47,907 bases of DNA from Candidatus Omnitrophota bacterium (GTDB lineage: Bacteria > Omnitrophota > Gorgyraeia > Duberdicusellales > Duberdicusellaceae). How positions within the stretch are numbered: the stretch's first letter is position 1; every line of letters starts with the position of its first letter. Of the stretch, positions 1-7,843 are shown one piece after another. The stretch is taken from positions 1-47,907 of the forward strand of contig JAFGCB010000062.1 of NCBI GenBank assembly GCA_016932855.1. The letters run 5' to 3'. The translations under genes were made by a program, and so were the position numbers. The notes beneath the pieces are model-generated. The model worked only from the letters and a program-made list of their open reading frames with translations. It was not told where the DNA came from and did no database searches.

Positions 1-148
1 AAAGAAGCTTATCTTTGATCCCGCAAGCGCAGCCTTGCATAAGAGGCTGGGGGATTTATTTACGGAAAAAGGTTTTGAAGAGGTAGCTGAATTAGAATAT
101 TCCGAGGCAGAGGTATTATCAACAGGCAGCCTTGAAGTAGAGAAATGA
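1..148 (+). CDS. 3' end of a GT-C/CBM48/TPR-type membrane protein (partial)
   Basis: This is the last 48 codons of a gene that begins outside the window, read in the frame starting at base 2 and ending with TGA at 146-148. It closely matches the C-terminus of the protein at 4140-6176: both carry FDPxSAxLHKxLGDLFxEKGF followed by AELEY(S/A)EAE, with about 27 of 37 aligned residues identical by hand count. The helical repeat looks like a TPR unit. By analogy the missing part should be a multi-spanning GT-C domain plus a CBM48-like domain, but that is inference. Its stop overlaps the start of the next gene (ATGA at 145-148), which implies translational coupling. Confidence 0.8.
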   Translation, partial: KKLIFDPASAALHKRLGDLFTEKGFEEVAELEYSEAEVLSTGSLEVEK

Positions 149-1647
149 AGGTATTGTTTTGTCATTTAGGAAGAGAGAACCTGGGGATAGAGTATCTATC
201 TTCTGTTCTAAAACAAGCCGGACACCGGGTGTCTTTGGCCTTTGATCCCGGATTGTTCGGAATCAATGATAACGTATTCAATATTACTTTTCTGGAGAAG
301 CTTTTTGAGCAAAAGAAGAAGGTTTTTGAGAAGATCCTCGATTTTAAGCCGGATATCGTTGCTTTTTCAGCTTATACCGACACCTACCAATGGTGTTGCA
401 GTATAGCCGAGAGAATAAAAAAAGAGCTCGCTGCGAAGATAGTTTTCGGAGGAATTCATCCTACTTTGGTTCCGGAAAGGGTAATGGCCAAAGATTTTAT
501 CGATTTTGTTATAGTGGGGGAGGCTGAATATTCTTTTTTGGAGCTTTTGCAGAGCCTTGAGTCCGGACAGCCAATAGAGCAAATAAAAAATCTTTGTTTT
601 AAACAAGACGGCAGAATCATAAAGAATGAGTTAAGAGAACCGATGGAAGATATAAGCAGCTTGGGTTTTCCTGATAAAGAACTTTTCGAAAAAGATTTTA
701 ATTACCGGGATGATTATCTGATTATTACCAGCCGGGGCTGCCTTTTTAGCTGCTCTTATTGCTGCGAAAGTTTTATTAACAGGTTGTACCACAACCGCTT
801 TTTCCGCCGCCGAAGCGTAGACTCGATAATGGAAGAATTGATATATATGAAGAAAAGATATAACTATAGAAGAGTGCGCTTTATAGATTCTGTTTTTTTT
901 ACCGATAAGAAATGGCTAAAGGCTCTTCTTGAAAGGTTCAAGCAGGAGATAGGCGTTAAATTCTGGTGTTTCGGTAAGGTCCAGTTTTTAGATGAGGAAG
1001 TTGCGGAATTATTAAGATGGGCGGGTTGTTACGGCATCGAGTTCGGCGTACAAGCAACAAACGAGGATTTAAGAAGAGCTGTTTTGACCCGTTTTGAGAC
1101 GGATGAGCAGAACAAGAAAGCCTTTAAGATTTGCGACGACTATAAGCTTCGGTACGATATCGACCATATGTTCGGCTTGCCCGGCGAGAAAGAACAGGAT
1201 TGGATAAAGGCAGCGGAATTCTACAGCCGCTTGAAGAATCTAAACCGGATAAAGTGTCATAATTTAGTTTATTTTCCCAGGCTCGAGATTATTAATGCGG
1301 CAAAGCAGGATAGTATTTTATCTGAAGATGATATAGAAAATATTGAAGAGGGCAGAATTGTGGGAAGTTTTTTTCATCCTTATTTAAATAAGGACAAGGA
1401 GAGCGAGAAAGTAAAAAAAGATTTTGAGAATCTCTACAAGATGCTGCCTCTTTTCAGGCCTTCTTGGACCGGGTTTATTATAGGGCATAGGTTATATAAG
1501 ATATTTCACTTTATTCCTTCTTTTTTGATAATGTTTTTACAGGTCATCGTAGCTTTTAAAGGCAGAGACCCGAGGTTTATGATCTTAACCAGATATTATT
1601 TATTGTATTTACGAAAAAGGCTTAAGAGAGTAAAATTCTCAAATTAG
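145..1647 (+). CDS. B12-binding radical SAM protein
   Basis: A 500-residue enzyme with the usual layout of cobalamin-binding rSAM proteins. The N-terminal Rossmann-like B12 domain (about 1-140) contains GGIHPTLVPE at 102-111 and VGEAE at 124-128. The rSAM barrel begins at TSRGCLFSCSYC, with cluster cysteines C199, C203 and C206 (CxxxCxxC), and later has the typical GLPGE turn. The DxHxxG cobalamin-ligand motif is absent, as is common in this family, so cobalamin would be bound without a histidine ligand. The C-terminal tail (about 440-500) is basic and hydrophobic and may rest on the membrane. Such enzymes methylate unactivated carbons or catalyse other radical reactions; the substrate cannot be told. 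It is coupled to the upstream GT-C-like gene by an ATGA overlap. Confidence 0.9.
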   Translation: MKVLFCHLGRENLGIEYLSSVLKQAGHRVSLAFDPGLFGINDNVFNITFLEKLFEQKKKVFEKILDFKPDIVAFSAYTDTYQWCCSIAERIKKELAAKIVFGGIHPTLVPERVMAKDFIDFVIVGEAEYSFLELLQSLESGQPIEQIKNLCFKQDGRIIKNELREPMEDISSLGFPDKELFEKDFNYRDDYLIITSRGCLFSCSYCCESFINRLYHNRFFRRRSVDSIMEELIYMKKRYNYRRVRFIDSVFFTDKKWLKALLERFKQEIGVKFWCFGKVQFLDEEVAELLRWAGCYGIEFGVQATNEDLRRAVLTRFETDEQNKKAFKICDDYKLRYDIDHMFGLPGEKEQDWIKAAEFYSRLKNLNRIKCHNLVYFPRLEIINAAKQDSILSEDDIENIEEGRIVGSFFHPYLNKDKESEKVKKDFENLYKMLPLFRPSWTGFIIGHRLYKIFHFIPSFLIMFLQVIVAFKGRDPRFMILTRYYLLYLRKRLKRVKFSN

Positions 1648-1663
1648 CTGCTGATAGGCGAGC

Positions 1664-2380
1664 ATGGGAAATGTAGAGATCACAAGAAAATATTTTGATC
1701 GAAACATTGAATATTTTCGAAAGGTTAAATATTTAAAGCAAGAAAGATTGCTTAACCATATAGCCAGTCTTTTAGAATCAAAGCTAGAAGGTATGGTTTT
1801 AGATATTGGCAGCGGCGGGAAAATTCCCTATGCAGCCAGAAATATAAAGTTTTTTGTTTCGGCCGATATATCTTTTAACTCCTTAAATAGTCTAAAGATG
1901 CATTTAAAGCCCTTTATCTTTTCTGCCTTGAATACCGATGCGCGGTTTTTGCCTTTTAAGAAGAATTGCTTTAATTTCCTGGTGATGTCTAATTTAGTTC
2001 ATCATTTATGCGGGGATAGCCTTAAGTCAAGCCAGGCAAACATAAAAAGCGTGTTCGCCGAGTCTTTCCGTGTTTTAGATAAAAGCGGCAGAATTTTTAT
2101 AATTGAACCGCTTGTTGTCAACGGTGCTGAAAATATTCAAAAGATAATGTTTCCTGCAACCAAAAGATTAATAGGTTTAATCGGTAAGCCTATGGTGTAT
2201 TTTACCTCTTCGCAAAGATTAGCGGATTACGTAAAAGAAGCGGGCTTTGAGATTGTCAATGTTTCACGTCTCGATTATAAAGATGCTCTAATTTCTCCCT
2301 GGCTTTCAGGGTTGGATATCCCGATTAAGTTTACGCCTTTTTCTTTTTATCTGCTCGAAGGGCTAAAGCACGCGCGATAA
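1664..2380 (+). CDS. Class I SAM-dependent methyltransferase
   Basis: A 238-residue protein of the Methyltransf_11 type. SAM-binding motif I is VLDIGSGG at about 45-52, followed by the acidic end of strand 2 (SADIS) and the motif IV region LVMSNLVHHL, where class I enzymes bind substrate and SAM. A post-motif strand (GRIFIIEP) and a helical C-terminus complete the fold. It starts 16 bases after the preceding rSAM gene with a weak AGGCGAG-like ribosome binding site, so it is probably cotranscribed. The substrate is unknown; in this setting a sugar hydroxyl or carboxyl, or a lipid carrier intermediate, is plausible. The family is confident, the role is inference. Confidence 0.88.
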   Translation: MGNVEITRKYFDRNIEYFRKVKYLKQERLLNHIASLLESKLEGMVLDIGSGGKIPYAARNIKFFVSADISFNSLNSLKMHLKPFIFSALNTDARFLPFKKNCFNFLVMSNLVHHLCGDSLKSSQANIKSVFAESFRVLDKSGRIFIIEPLVVNGAENIQKIMFPATKRLIGLIGKPMVYFTSSQRLADYVKEAGFEIVNVSRLDYKDALISPWLSGLDIPIKFTPFSFYLLEGLKHAR

Positions 2381-2425
2381 ATGTTTATTTTAGCTTAATA
2401 ATAGAAACTTTAAGAAAGGAAAGCT

Positions 2426-3874
2426 TTGGATATAGTCGAAAGAATAAACTTAAACCAGGATGTAAGAGGTATCGATGTTCTTCTGACTCAGCCCGGGCAT
2501 ATTCAAGATGAAAAGGTGCCTTACCTTGGCAGGGAGTTGCCGCTGGGTCTGGCTTACTTAGCTTCTTATTTGGAAAGTCAGGGGTTATCCGCCGAGATTT
2601 TCGATATGAATATCTATGAGGGCTCCTTTGAGCTTCTAAAGAAAATATTAAAAGAAACCAAGCCCTTGGTGGTGGGAGTTTCAGCTTTTACCGTGGATAT
2701 AATTAGAGCCGGGGATATTGCCAGGGCTGTCAAAGAATTTGATAAAAATATCACTACGGTAATCGGCGGTATACACGCTACGGCCTTGCCGGAGCAGACA
2801 ATGCTGGAATTTGAATATTTCGACTATTTGATATACGGACGGGGAGAGCTTAGCTTGGCCAGCCTGGTAAAAAATCTTAAGTCCGGCAAAAACCCCAGGG
2901 TGCTGGAAGGACTTGTTTACCGCAGCGACGGCAATGTCATAAAGAATCCGCCCCAAAGAAACATTCTGCCCCTCGATGAATTGCCTTATCCTGCCAGAAG
3001 CAGGCTTAATCTGAAAAAATACGCTCCTCATATACAGAAGTGTTTTACTTTGCCCAATACCGGGCTTATATCAAGTCTAGGGTGTCCTTACCGCTGCGTT
3101 TATTGTTCGATTCATATAGTTCACCCGGACATATATTCGCGAAATCCCGAAAACGTAGTCAAGGAACTTAAATATTGCGTGGATAATTTCGGAATCAGTG
3201 ATTTTAGGTTTTTTGATGATTGTTTGACTCTGAACAGGGCTAGAATGGTTAAGCTTTGTGAGTTGATTATAAAAGAAGGATTAAAAATACACTGGAACGG
3301 AGTCTCGCGCGTGGACAGAGTTGATTACCAGCTTTTAAAGCTTATGAAGAAAGCGGGTTGTCATCAGCTTGGCTACGGCATTGAGGTAGGTTCAGAGCGG
3401 GGATTAAAGATCATAAATAAGAAGACTACCTTAAAGCAGGCTCAAGATGCTATATATTTTACTAAGAAAGCAGGCCTGGAGACAAGCGCCAGTTTTATCT
3501 TCGGTTTTCCCGGAGAAACCATAGGGGATATGCGCAAGACCATTGATTTTGCCAAGAAGCTGTCCCCGGATATCGCTCTTTTTTATATTGTCAAAGCCTA
3601 CCCGGCAACAGCGCTTTATGAAAATCTTAAGAAAGAAAATGCCCCAGTTCATACAAGATGGGACCAGTATTTAGTCCAGGCGCCTCCGGTGACAGGTACG
3701 GGAATTTCCGGAGAAATCTTAGTCGGCCTGCTCAGGGAAGCTTACCGGAGTTTTTATTTTCGGCCAAGGTATATATTGCAGAGAATAAAAAGAATGTTAG
3801 AGCACCCAAAAAGAGAGTTTAAGGTATCTTTGCTGGGGATGAAGATGGTCGCTGCCTATTTTAGGAATAAGTAA
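2426..3874 (+). CDS. B12-binding radical SAM protein (TTG start)
   Basis: A 482-residue B12-rSAM enzyme. The B12 domain covers about 15-155, with LPLGLAYLASYLE at 38-50, GGIHATALPE at 114-123 and YGRGE at 137-141. The rSAM cluster cysteines are C220, C224 and C227 in SLGCPYRCVYC, and GFPGET appears in the second half of the barrel. The start is TTG at 2426; it is supported by the purine-rich AAGAAAGGAAAG just upstream, and there is no ATG at an equivalent place. The C-terminal 60 residues are basic (FRPRYILQRIKRMLEHPKR), as in several relatives in this window, and may contact the membrane. Its reaction is unknown. It follows the methyltransferase by 45 bases. Confidence 0.9.
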   Translation: MDIVERINLNQDVRGIDVLLTQPGHIQDEKVPYLGRELPLGLAYLASYLESQGLSAEIFDMNIYEGSFELLKKILKETKPLVVGVSAFTVDIIRAGDIARAVKEFDKNITTVIGGIHATALPEQTMLEFEYFDYLIYGRGELSLASLVKNLKSGKNPRVLEGLVYRSDGNVIKNPPQRNILPLDELPYPARSRLNLKKYAPHIQKCFTLPNTGLISSLGCPYRCVYCSIHIVHPDIYSRNPENVVKELKYCVDNFGISDFRFFDDCLTLNRARMVKLCELIIKEGLKIHWNGVSRVDRVDYQLLKLMKKAGCHQLGYGIEVGSERGLKIINKKTTLKQAQDAIYFTKKAGLETSASFIFGFPGETIGDMRKTIDFAKKLSPDIALFYIVKAYPATALYENLKKENAPVHTRWDQYLVQAPPVTGTGISGEILVGLLREAYRSFYFRPRYILQRIKRMLEHPKREFKVSLLGMKMVAAYFRNK

Positions 3875-3913
3875 GATAAGATTAATTTGCAACAGTTGTT
3901 TTGCAAAGATATT

Positions 3914-3940
3914 TTGATTAACCCGGGGCTTAGTTAGAAT
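3914..3940 (+). promoter_or_regulatory. Possible sigma-70-type promoter
   Basis: The 87-base gap between the genes ending at 3874 and starting at 3962 contains TTGATT (3914-3919) and TAGAAT (3935-3940) separated by 15 bases, shorter than the preferred 17. It would drive the 67-aa protein and the GT-C gene downstream. The match is weak and read-through from upstream is equally possible. Confidence 0.25.
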
Positions 3941-3961
3941 AAAAATAAGCCAAGGAATAAA

Positions 3962-4165
3962 ATGTTAGATATTACCGTAAAGATAGCTTTCATAATCTGG
4001 GCTTTAGCGCTTGTCTTTATTAGCGGCCGGGGCCCTTCGGGTTTTGTCGAGGATAAACCCCTGGAATTCAAATTGCAGCTTCCGGAGCCGGAAGTTAGGT
4101 CCGAAATATTAGAGATAGATTTGTCAAAGATTAAAGATTATGAAGAAATATCTTCAATTGAATAA
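3962..4165 (+). CDS. Small single-span membrane protein, unknown function
   Basis: A 67-residue protein that I do not recognise. Residues 5-22 (TVKIAFIIWALALVFISG) form one hydrophobic span or uncleaved signal anchor. The rest is an acidic, proline-containing tail (LPEPEVRSEILEIDLSKIK) that would lie outside the membrane. It has a convincing AAGGA ribosome binding site about 7 bases before its ATG, and its last 26 bases overlap the start of the GT-C gene at 4140, which suggests coupled translation. It could be a small subunit or chaperone of that membrane enzyme; this is inference. A RiPP precursor role is unlikely, because there is no leader/core organisation or cysteine-, glycine- or threonine-rich core. 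Confidence 0.6.
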   Translation: MLDITVKIAFIIWALALVFISGRGPSGFVEDKPLEFKLQLPEPEVRSEILEIDLSKIKDYEEISSIE

Positions 4166-6176
4166 GCAGGATTTTATAAACATCGGTCTTATAATTTCTT
4201 TGTTTCTTGTGTTTCTTTTGCCGTTTTTTCTGCGCAAGCCGGTATATTTTTCCGGCTATGGACTTGAATGGATAAGCCCCAGCGCAGTGTTTGATAGCTG
4301 GCACGAGCCGCTTACGCATTTAAGCTTTAAGCTGCTTTACTTTTTCTTTGGCTACGAGCCTTTCGGATATTTCATGGTTAATTTTATCCTCCAAGGCCTG
4401 AACGCGATATTAGTCTACTTTCTATGCAATCTTATAGTAAAATCCAGATCAGTTTCTTTAATAACCAGCCTTCTTTTTTCCTTTCACCCGGCAGCCACTA
4501 TGGTAGTCTTAGGGGTTAATCATTTTGATAACAAGATAGCAGCGTTTTTTTATATTCTTTGCGTTATTTCTTTTATAAAATCTAGCCAAGTTTCAACTTC
4601 GTTGAGGCGCGAGGCATTTTACTTTCTTTCTCTGGTTTTTTTTATTCTTGGTTTGGCATCAAAGTTGATAGTATATAGCCTGCCGATATTAATTATCTTA
4701 TATACCTTTATCTATATTAAAAAGAACATTTTGAAGATTATTTTTATCCGCTGCGGTTTGTTTATAGCTATAAATGTTATACATTTGAGTATTTTTATGG
4801 CCGAATATTCCACTATGCACAGGGGTTTGGACCGTATTATGCATTGTTTTTCAAAGCCGACCTGGCAGATATCTGCTATTGCCAGTTATCTTAAGGCAAT
4901 CGCTGAATCTTTTTTCCCTTTTATAGCTCTAGCCGGTCAGATATATTCAGTTCAACAATCCCATATTTGCCCGATATTTAGTCTAAATAAGGCTGTTTTT
5001 ATTCTTGTTAGTTTTATGCTATTTGTTTTTCTTCTGCGAGACGCGAATTACAGGTTTAGTATTATTTGGATCATATCGACGCTTCTTATTGCTATTGGCA
5101 GATGGGACATAATTGTTAAAGTTCTCTATCTGCCTTTGGTAGGGGCATGCTTGCTTTTTTCTTTATTAGTGCGGGATGGGGTAAATTTCCTGTGTGTAAA
5201 AATTGGAAAAGGAAAATTAGCCAGCGGGGTTAAAGGGCTGGTTATTTTATTATTTTTAAGTTCTTTCTTTTGGGCCTTTCAGAATAAAATTGAATTTAAG
5301 GCTGAAGTTTCTGGAAATTTAAAGAAAGGCTTGTTTTTGATGGAAAGCAGGTTAAAAGATATATCAGGAAAAAAAGTTGTTATCTACGCCTATAGTTTTC
5401 CCAGATATATCCGGGGCTTGGAGGCTTTTACTCCGATTTTGACCCGGATGTTTTACTTTAATCCTTGGGCTGATCAGTGGTTAAGCGTTAATTGCCCCGT
5501 AGGGCAAGATTATTTTCTCAGGAAAGTCTATGAGACCATGATGAGCAGGCAGGACTTTGAACTTAAATATAAACTAGAAGGGATTGTTTCCAAGGGTCAT
5601 GGTAAACATGAATTTAGCTGCGAGTCGGGGATTGATAGATTTATACCCGCGACTTTTTCAAGATTTAGTTTTGCTTATCTTAACGGCGATACCGTCGATA
5701 TAACAGATAAAGTCTTTCCAAAGACCAGAGTGGTTTTCAAGGTAAGTTGCCCCGGGGCTGATTCTATCTCTATTATCGGCGACTTCAATGAATGGGATAA
5801 AGAAAAGAACATTCTTATTCTTGAACCAGACGGCTTCTTCCGCGAAACACTAGAACTTAGACCCGGTCTTTATAGGTACAAATTCGTAATAAACGCAAAA
5901 GACCTGGTAGCTAATCCTAATTCCGAATACTACCAGGTGCATGAGGAATTTGACAAGGTTTCGGTCTTGCCCATAGTAAACCCTTTGCCTTTAGGGCTTC
6001 TGCTTTCAGGTGACGATAGCTATGATAGGAGGGTAATAGAGACAAAGAAGAAAGTAATGTTTGATCCCGGCAGCGCATCTTTGCATAAGGTCTTGGGGGA
6101 CCTTTTTAAGGAAAAAGGCTTTCAGGATATAGCGGAGTTGGAATATGCCGAGGCTGAGCGTATCATTGGTCGGTAG
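4140..6176 (+). CDS. TMTC-like GT-C membrane protein with CBM48 domain and TPR-like tail
   Basis: A 678-residue protein with three parts. Residues 1-380 hold about 9-10 hydrophobic spans. The first loop and next spans (WHEPLTHLSF, NFILQGLNAILVYFL, LLFSFHPAA) resemble the TMTC/O-mannosyltransferase-like GT-C family, although no clear acidic catalytic pair is visible. Residues about 525-613 form a glycogen-binding/CBM48-like beta domain: VVFKVSCPGADSISIIGDFN, then EW, FFRETLELRPGLYRYKF and an NPNSE turn. Residues 635-678 form a short TPR-like tail also found in the truncated gene at the window start. A membrane transferase fused to a CBM48 module suggests an extracytoplasmic enzyme that binds alpha-glucan-like polymer; the ligand is inference. 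It overlaps the 67-aa gene. Confidence 0.8.
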   Translation: MKKYLQLNKQDFINIGLIISLFLVFLLPFFLRKPVYFSGYGLEWISPSAVFDSWHEPLTHLSFKLLYFFFGYEPFGYFMVNFILQGLNAILVYFLCNLIVKSRSVSLITSLLFSFHPAATMVVLGVNHFDNKIAAFFYILCVISFIKSSQVSTSLRREAFYFLSLVFFILGLASKLIVYSLPILIILYTFIYIKKNILKIIFIRCGLFIAINVIHLSIFMAEYSTMHRGLDRIMHCFSKPTWQISAIASYLKAIAESFFPFIALAGQIYSVQQSHICPIFSLNKAVFILVSFMLFVFLLRDANYRFSIIWIISTLLIAIGRWDIIVKVLYLPLVGACLLFSLLVRDGVNFLCVKIGKGKLASGVKGLVILLFLSSFFWAFQNKIEFKAEVSGNLKKGLFLMESRLKDISGKKVVIYAYSFPRYIRGLEAFTPILTRMFYFNPWADQWLSVNCPVGQDYFLRKVYETMMSRQDFELKYKLEGIVSKGHGKHEFSCESGIDRFIPATFSRFSFAYLNGDTVDITDKVFPKTRVVFKVSCPGADSISIIGDFNEWDKEKNILILEPDGFFRETLELRPGLYRYKFVINAKDLVANPNSEYYQVHEEFDKVSVLPIVNPLPLGLLLSGDDSYDRRVIETKKKVMFDPGSASLHKVLGDLFKEKGFQDIAELEYAEAERIIGR

Positions 6177-6212
6177 AAACTGAATAGATAATAATTTTAG
6201 GTGGTTTTGTTC

Positions 6213-7826
6213 ATGCGAAGTTTCATATTTGAAAAAAAACACAGATATATATCAATTTTAATTCTTGTTGCTTTGTTCCATATCATAAATCATTATCTTT
6301 GGCTTAAGGCCGACGGCCTGGTGATCCATTATAGATATAAGTATCAGTTTACCAGGATACTTTACCATTATTTTTTAACTCATCCTTCTTTGGAGAATTT
6401 AAAGCTCGCCTTAAGTCAGAATAATTTCACTCCTCCTTTTTATCCTTTTTCTGTTGCGGTCCTAAATCTTCTGTTTGGATTATCGCCCCGGGTGACTATG
6501 ACCGGCAATTTAATTTATTTGATTATATTAATGTTTTGCGTATATTATATCGGAAAAAAAATAGGCGATAGCAAGATAGGTCTGCTAGCCGCGTTTATTT
6601 TATCCATGTATCCGGTAGTCTTTAAATGGCTAAGAGAGTTCAGGATTATAATTGCTCTTACGGCTTTGGTGGCTTTAAGTATTTGTTTCTTGATGTATTC
6701 CCGAAATTTTATTAATAGAAGATATTCGTTGTTTTTGGGGATATCCATGGGTCTGGGCAGTTTAATAAACTGGACTTTCCCGATTTTCCTTACGGGTCCC
6801 CTTATATATTATATAATCCTTATCTTTATTAATAAAAAATCCTCTGTTAATCCGGAGGAGCCTGTCTTATATAAAACAGGAAGATTTTTTAAAGAAAGAG
6901 CGGATCAAATAATTAATTTAAGCCTGTCTTTGGCAATCGCTTTCTTGATTACAGCCGTTTGGTATTTACCTTATGCTTCCTTGAAATCTATACTTAACGT
7001 GGGTTTCAAGGCTCAGGGCGGCGGTGCATCGCCTTTTTATTATATTCTTTATTTGGCCGTGGATCAAATCAGCCTTTTTTATTTCTTTATTTTCTTAATG
7101 GCGATACCGTTTTTTTTAAAGCTAAAATCCACCGACAAGGCGGTTCTTTTGTTGTGGATAGTCGGGCCGCTTTCATTTTTATTTTTTGTAAGCGAGCGCG
7201 ATCCGCGTTATGTAGTCGCTTTTATCCCGGCTATAGCAATTATTTCTTCGATGGGCCTTCTGGGATTACCTAACTTAGTTGTAAGAAGAGTATTAATAGG
7301 TATTATCATAGTTGTAAGCTTTTTCGGATTTTACCTGTTTTCCTATCGGTATAGCGTTTCCTTTGGAAGGATCTTTTTGAAAAGCCCTTGGGGAGATTTA
7401 TATTTATTAAGTGACGAACTCTTTTCAGGTCCCCTGGGCAAAGATGAAGACAAACTTCTTGTTGATATCTTAGAGGTTATCCGGGATAATTCCTCGCAGA
7501 TTAAGAAGCCGGCTTTGGTTAGGGTCATAACTGATGATCGTGCTAAAAGTAGGTCTTTTCGTTATCTTCTTAATGATTCTTTATTGGCTTGCTATAGCTA
7601 TACCAACGGGTATCCTTTAAGTTTTAATTATGACCCTTACCTTACTTTTTCCTTTAGGAAGGGCGGTTATTTTCCGCCCTTGGATACCGGCAGGCAAGAA
7701 AGCCCCGATTTTATAATAACTTGTGCCGGTTCTGAGGAAGTAACAGTCAGCTATCCGGAATTTCTGCTAATCAAAGAGTTTAGTTTTGAGTCCGGCGGGT
7801 CCCTATCGGTCCTAAAGAGAAGATAA
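6213..7826 (+). CDS. PMT/ArnT-like GT-C membrane glycosyltransferase
   Basis: A 537-residue polytopic protein of the GT39/GT83-like PMT superfamily. These enzymes transfer a sugar from a polyprenyl-phosphate donor on the outer side of the cytoplasmic membrane. About ten hydrophobic spans fill residues 10-380 and a soluble C-terminal domain covers about 385-537. I place the start at ATG 6213, with AGGTGG about 8 bases upstream; a GTG at 6201 would overlap that site. It is a close relative of the proteins at 17902 and 29733 (shared blocks FSLFLG-like, MGLGSLINWTF, FLTGPL). The usual acidic pair in the first periplasmic loop is not kept: the position reads KADGLVIHYRY, with a single Asp at 34. 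Activity may therefore be altered. Confidence 0.85.
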   Translation: MRSFIFEKKHRYISILILVALFHIINHYLWLKADGLVIHYRYKYQFTRILYHYFLTHPSLENLKLALSQNNFTPPFYPFSVAVLNLLFGLSPRVTMTGNLIYLIILMFCVYYIGKKIGDSKIGLLAAFILSMYPVVFKWLREFRIIIALTALVALSICFLMYSRNFINRRYSLFLGISMGLGSLINWTFPIFLTGPLIYYIILIFINKKSSVNPEEPVLYKTGRFFKERADQIINLSLSLAIAFLITAVWYLPYASLKSILNVGFKAQGGGASPFYYILYLAVDQISLFYFFIFLMAIPFFLKLKSTDKAVLLLWIVGPLSFLFFVSERDPRYVVAFIPAIAIISSMGLLGLPNLVVRRVLIGIIIVVSFFGFYLFSYRYSVSFGRIFLKSPWGDLYLLSDELFSGPLGKDEDKLLVDILEVIRDNSSQIKKPALVRVITDDRAKSRSFRYLLNDSLLACYSYTNGYPLSFNYDPYLTFSFRKGGYFPPLDTGRQESPDFIITCAGSEEVTVSYPEFLLIKEFSFESGGSLSVLKRR

Positions 7827-7843
7827 ACTAAAAACAGGTATTA

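Noticed and set aside
3962..4165. RiPP precursor peptide for the neighbouring rSAM enzymes
   Set aside because: The protein has a membrane span and an acidic tail, with no leader/core boundary, no repeated core and no cysteine-rich part.
6201..6212. GTG 6201 as the start of the PMT-like gene
   Set aside because: The GTG forms part of the AGGTGG that serves ATG 6213, which is better spaced.
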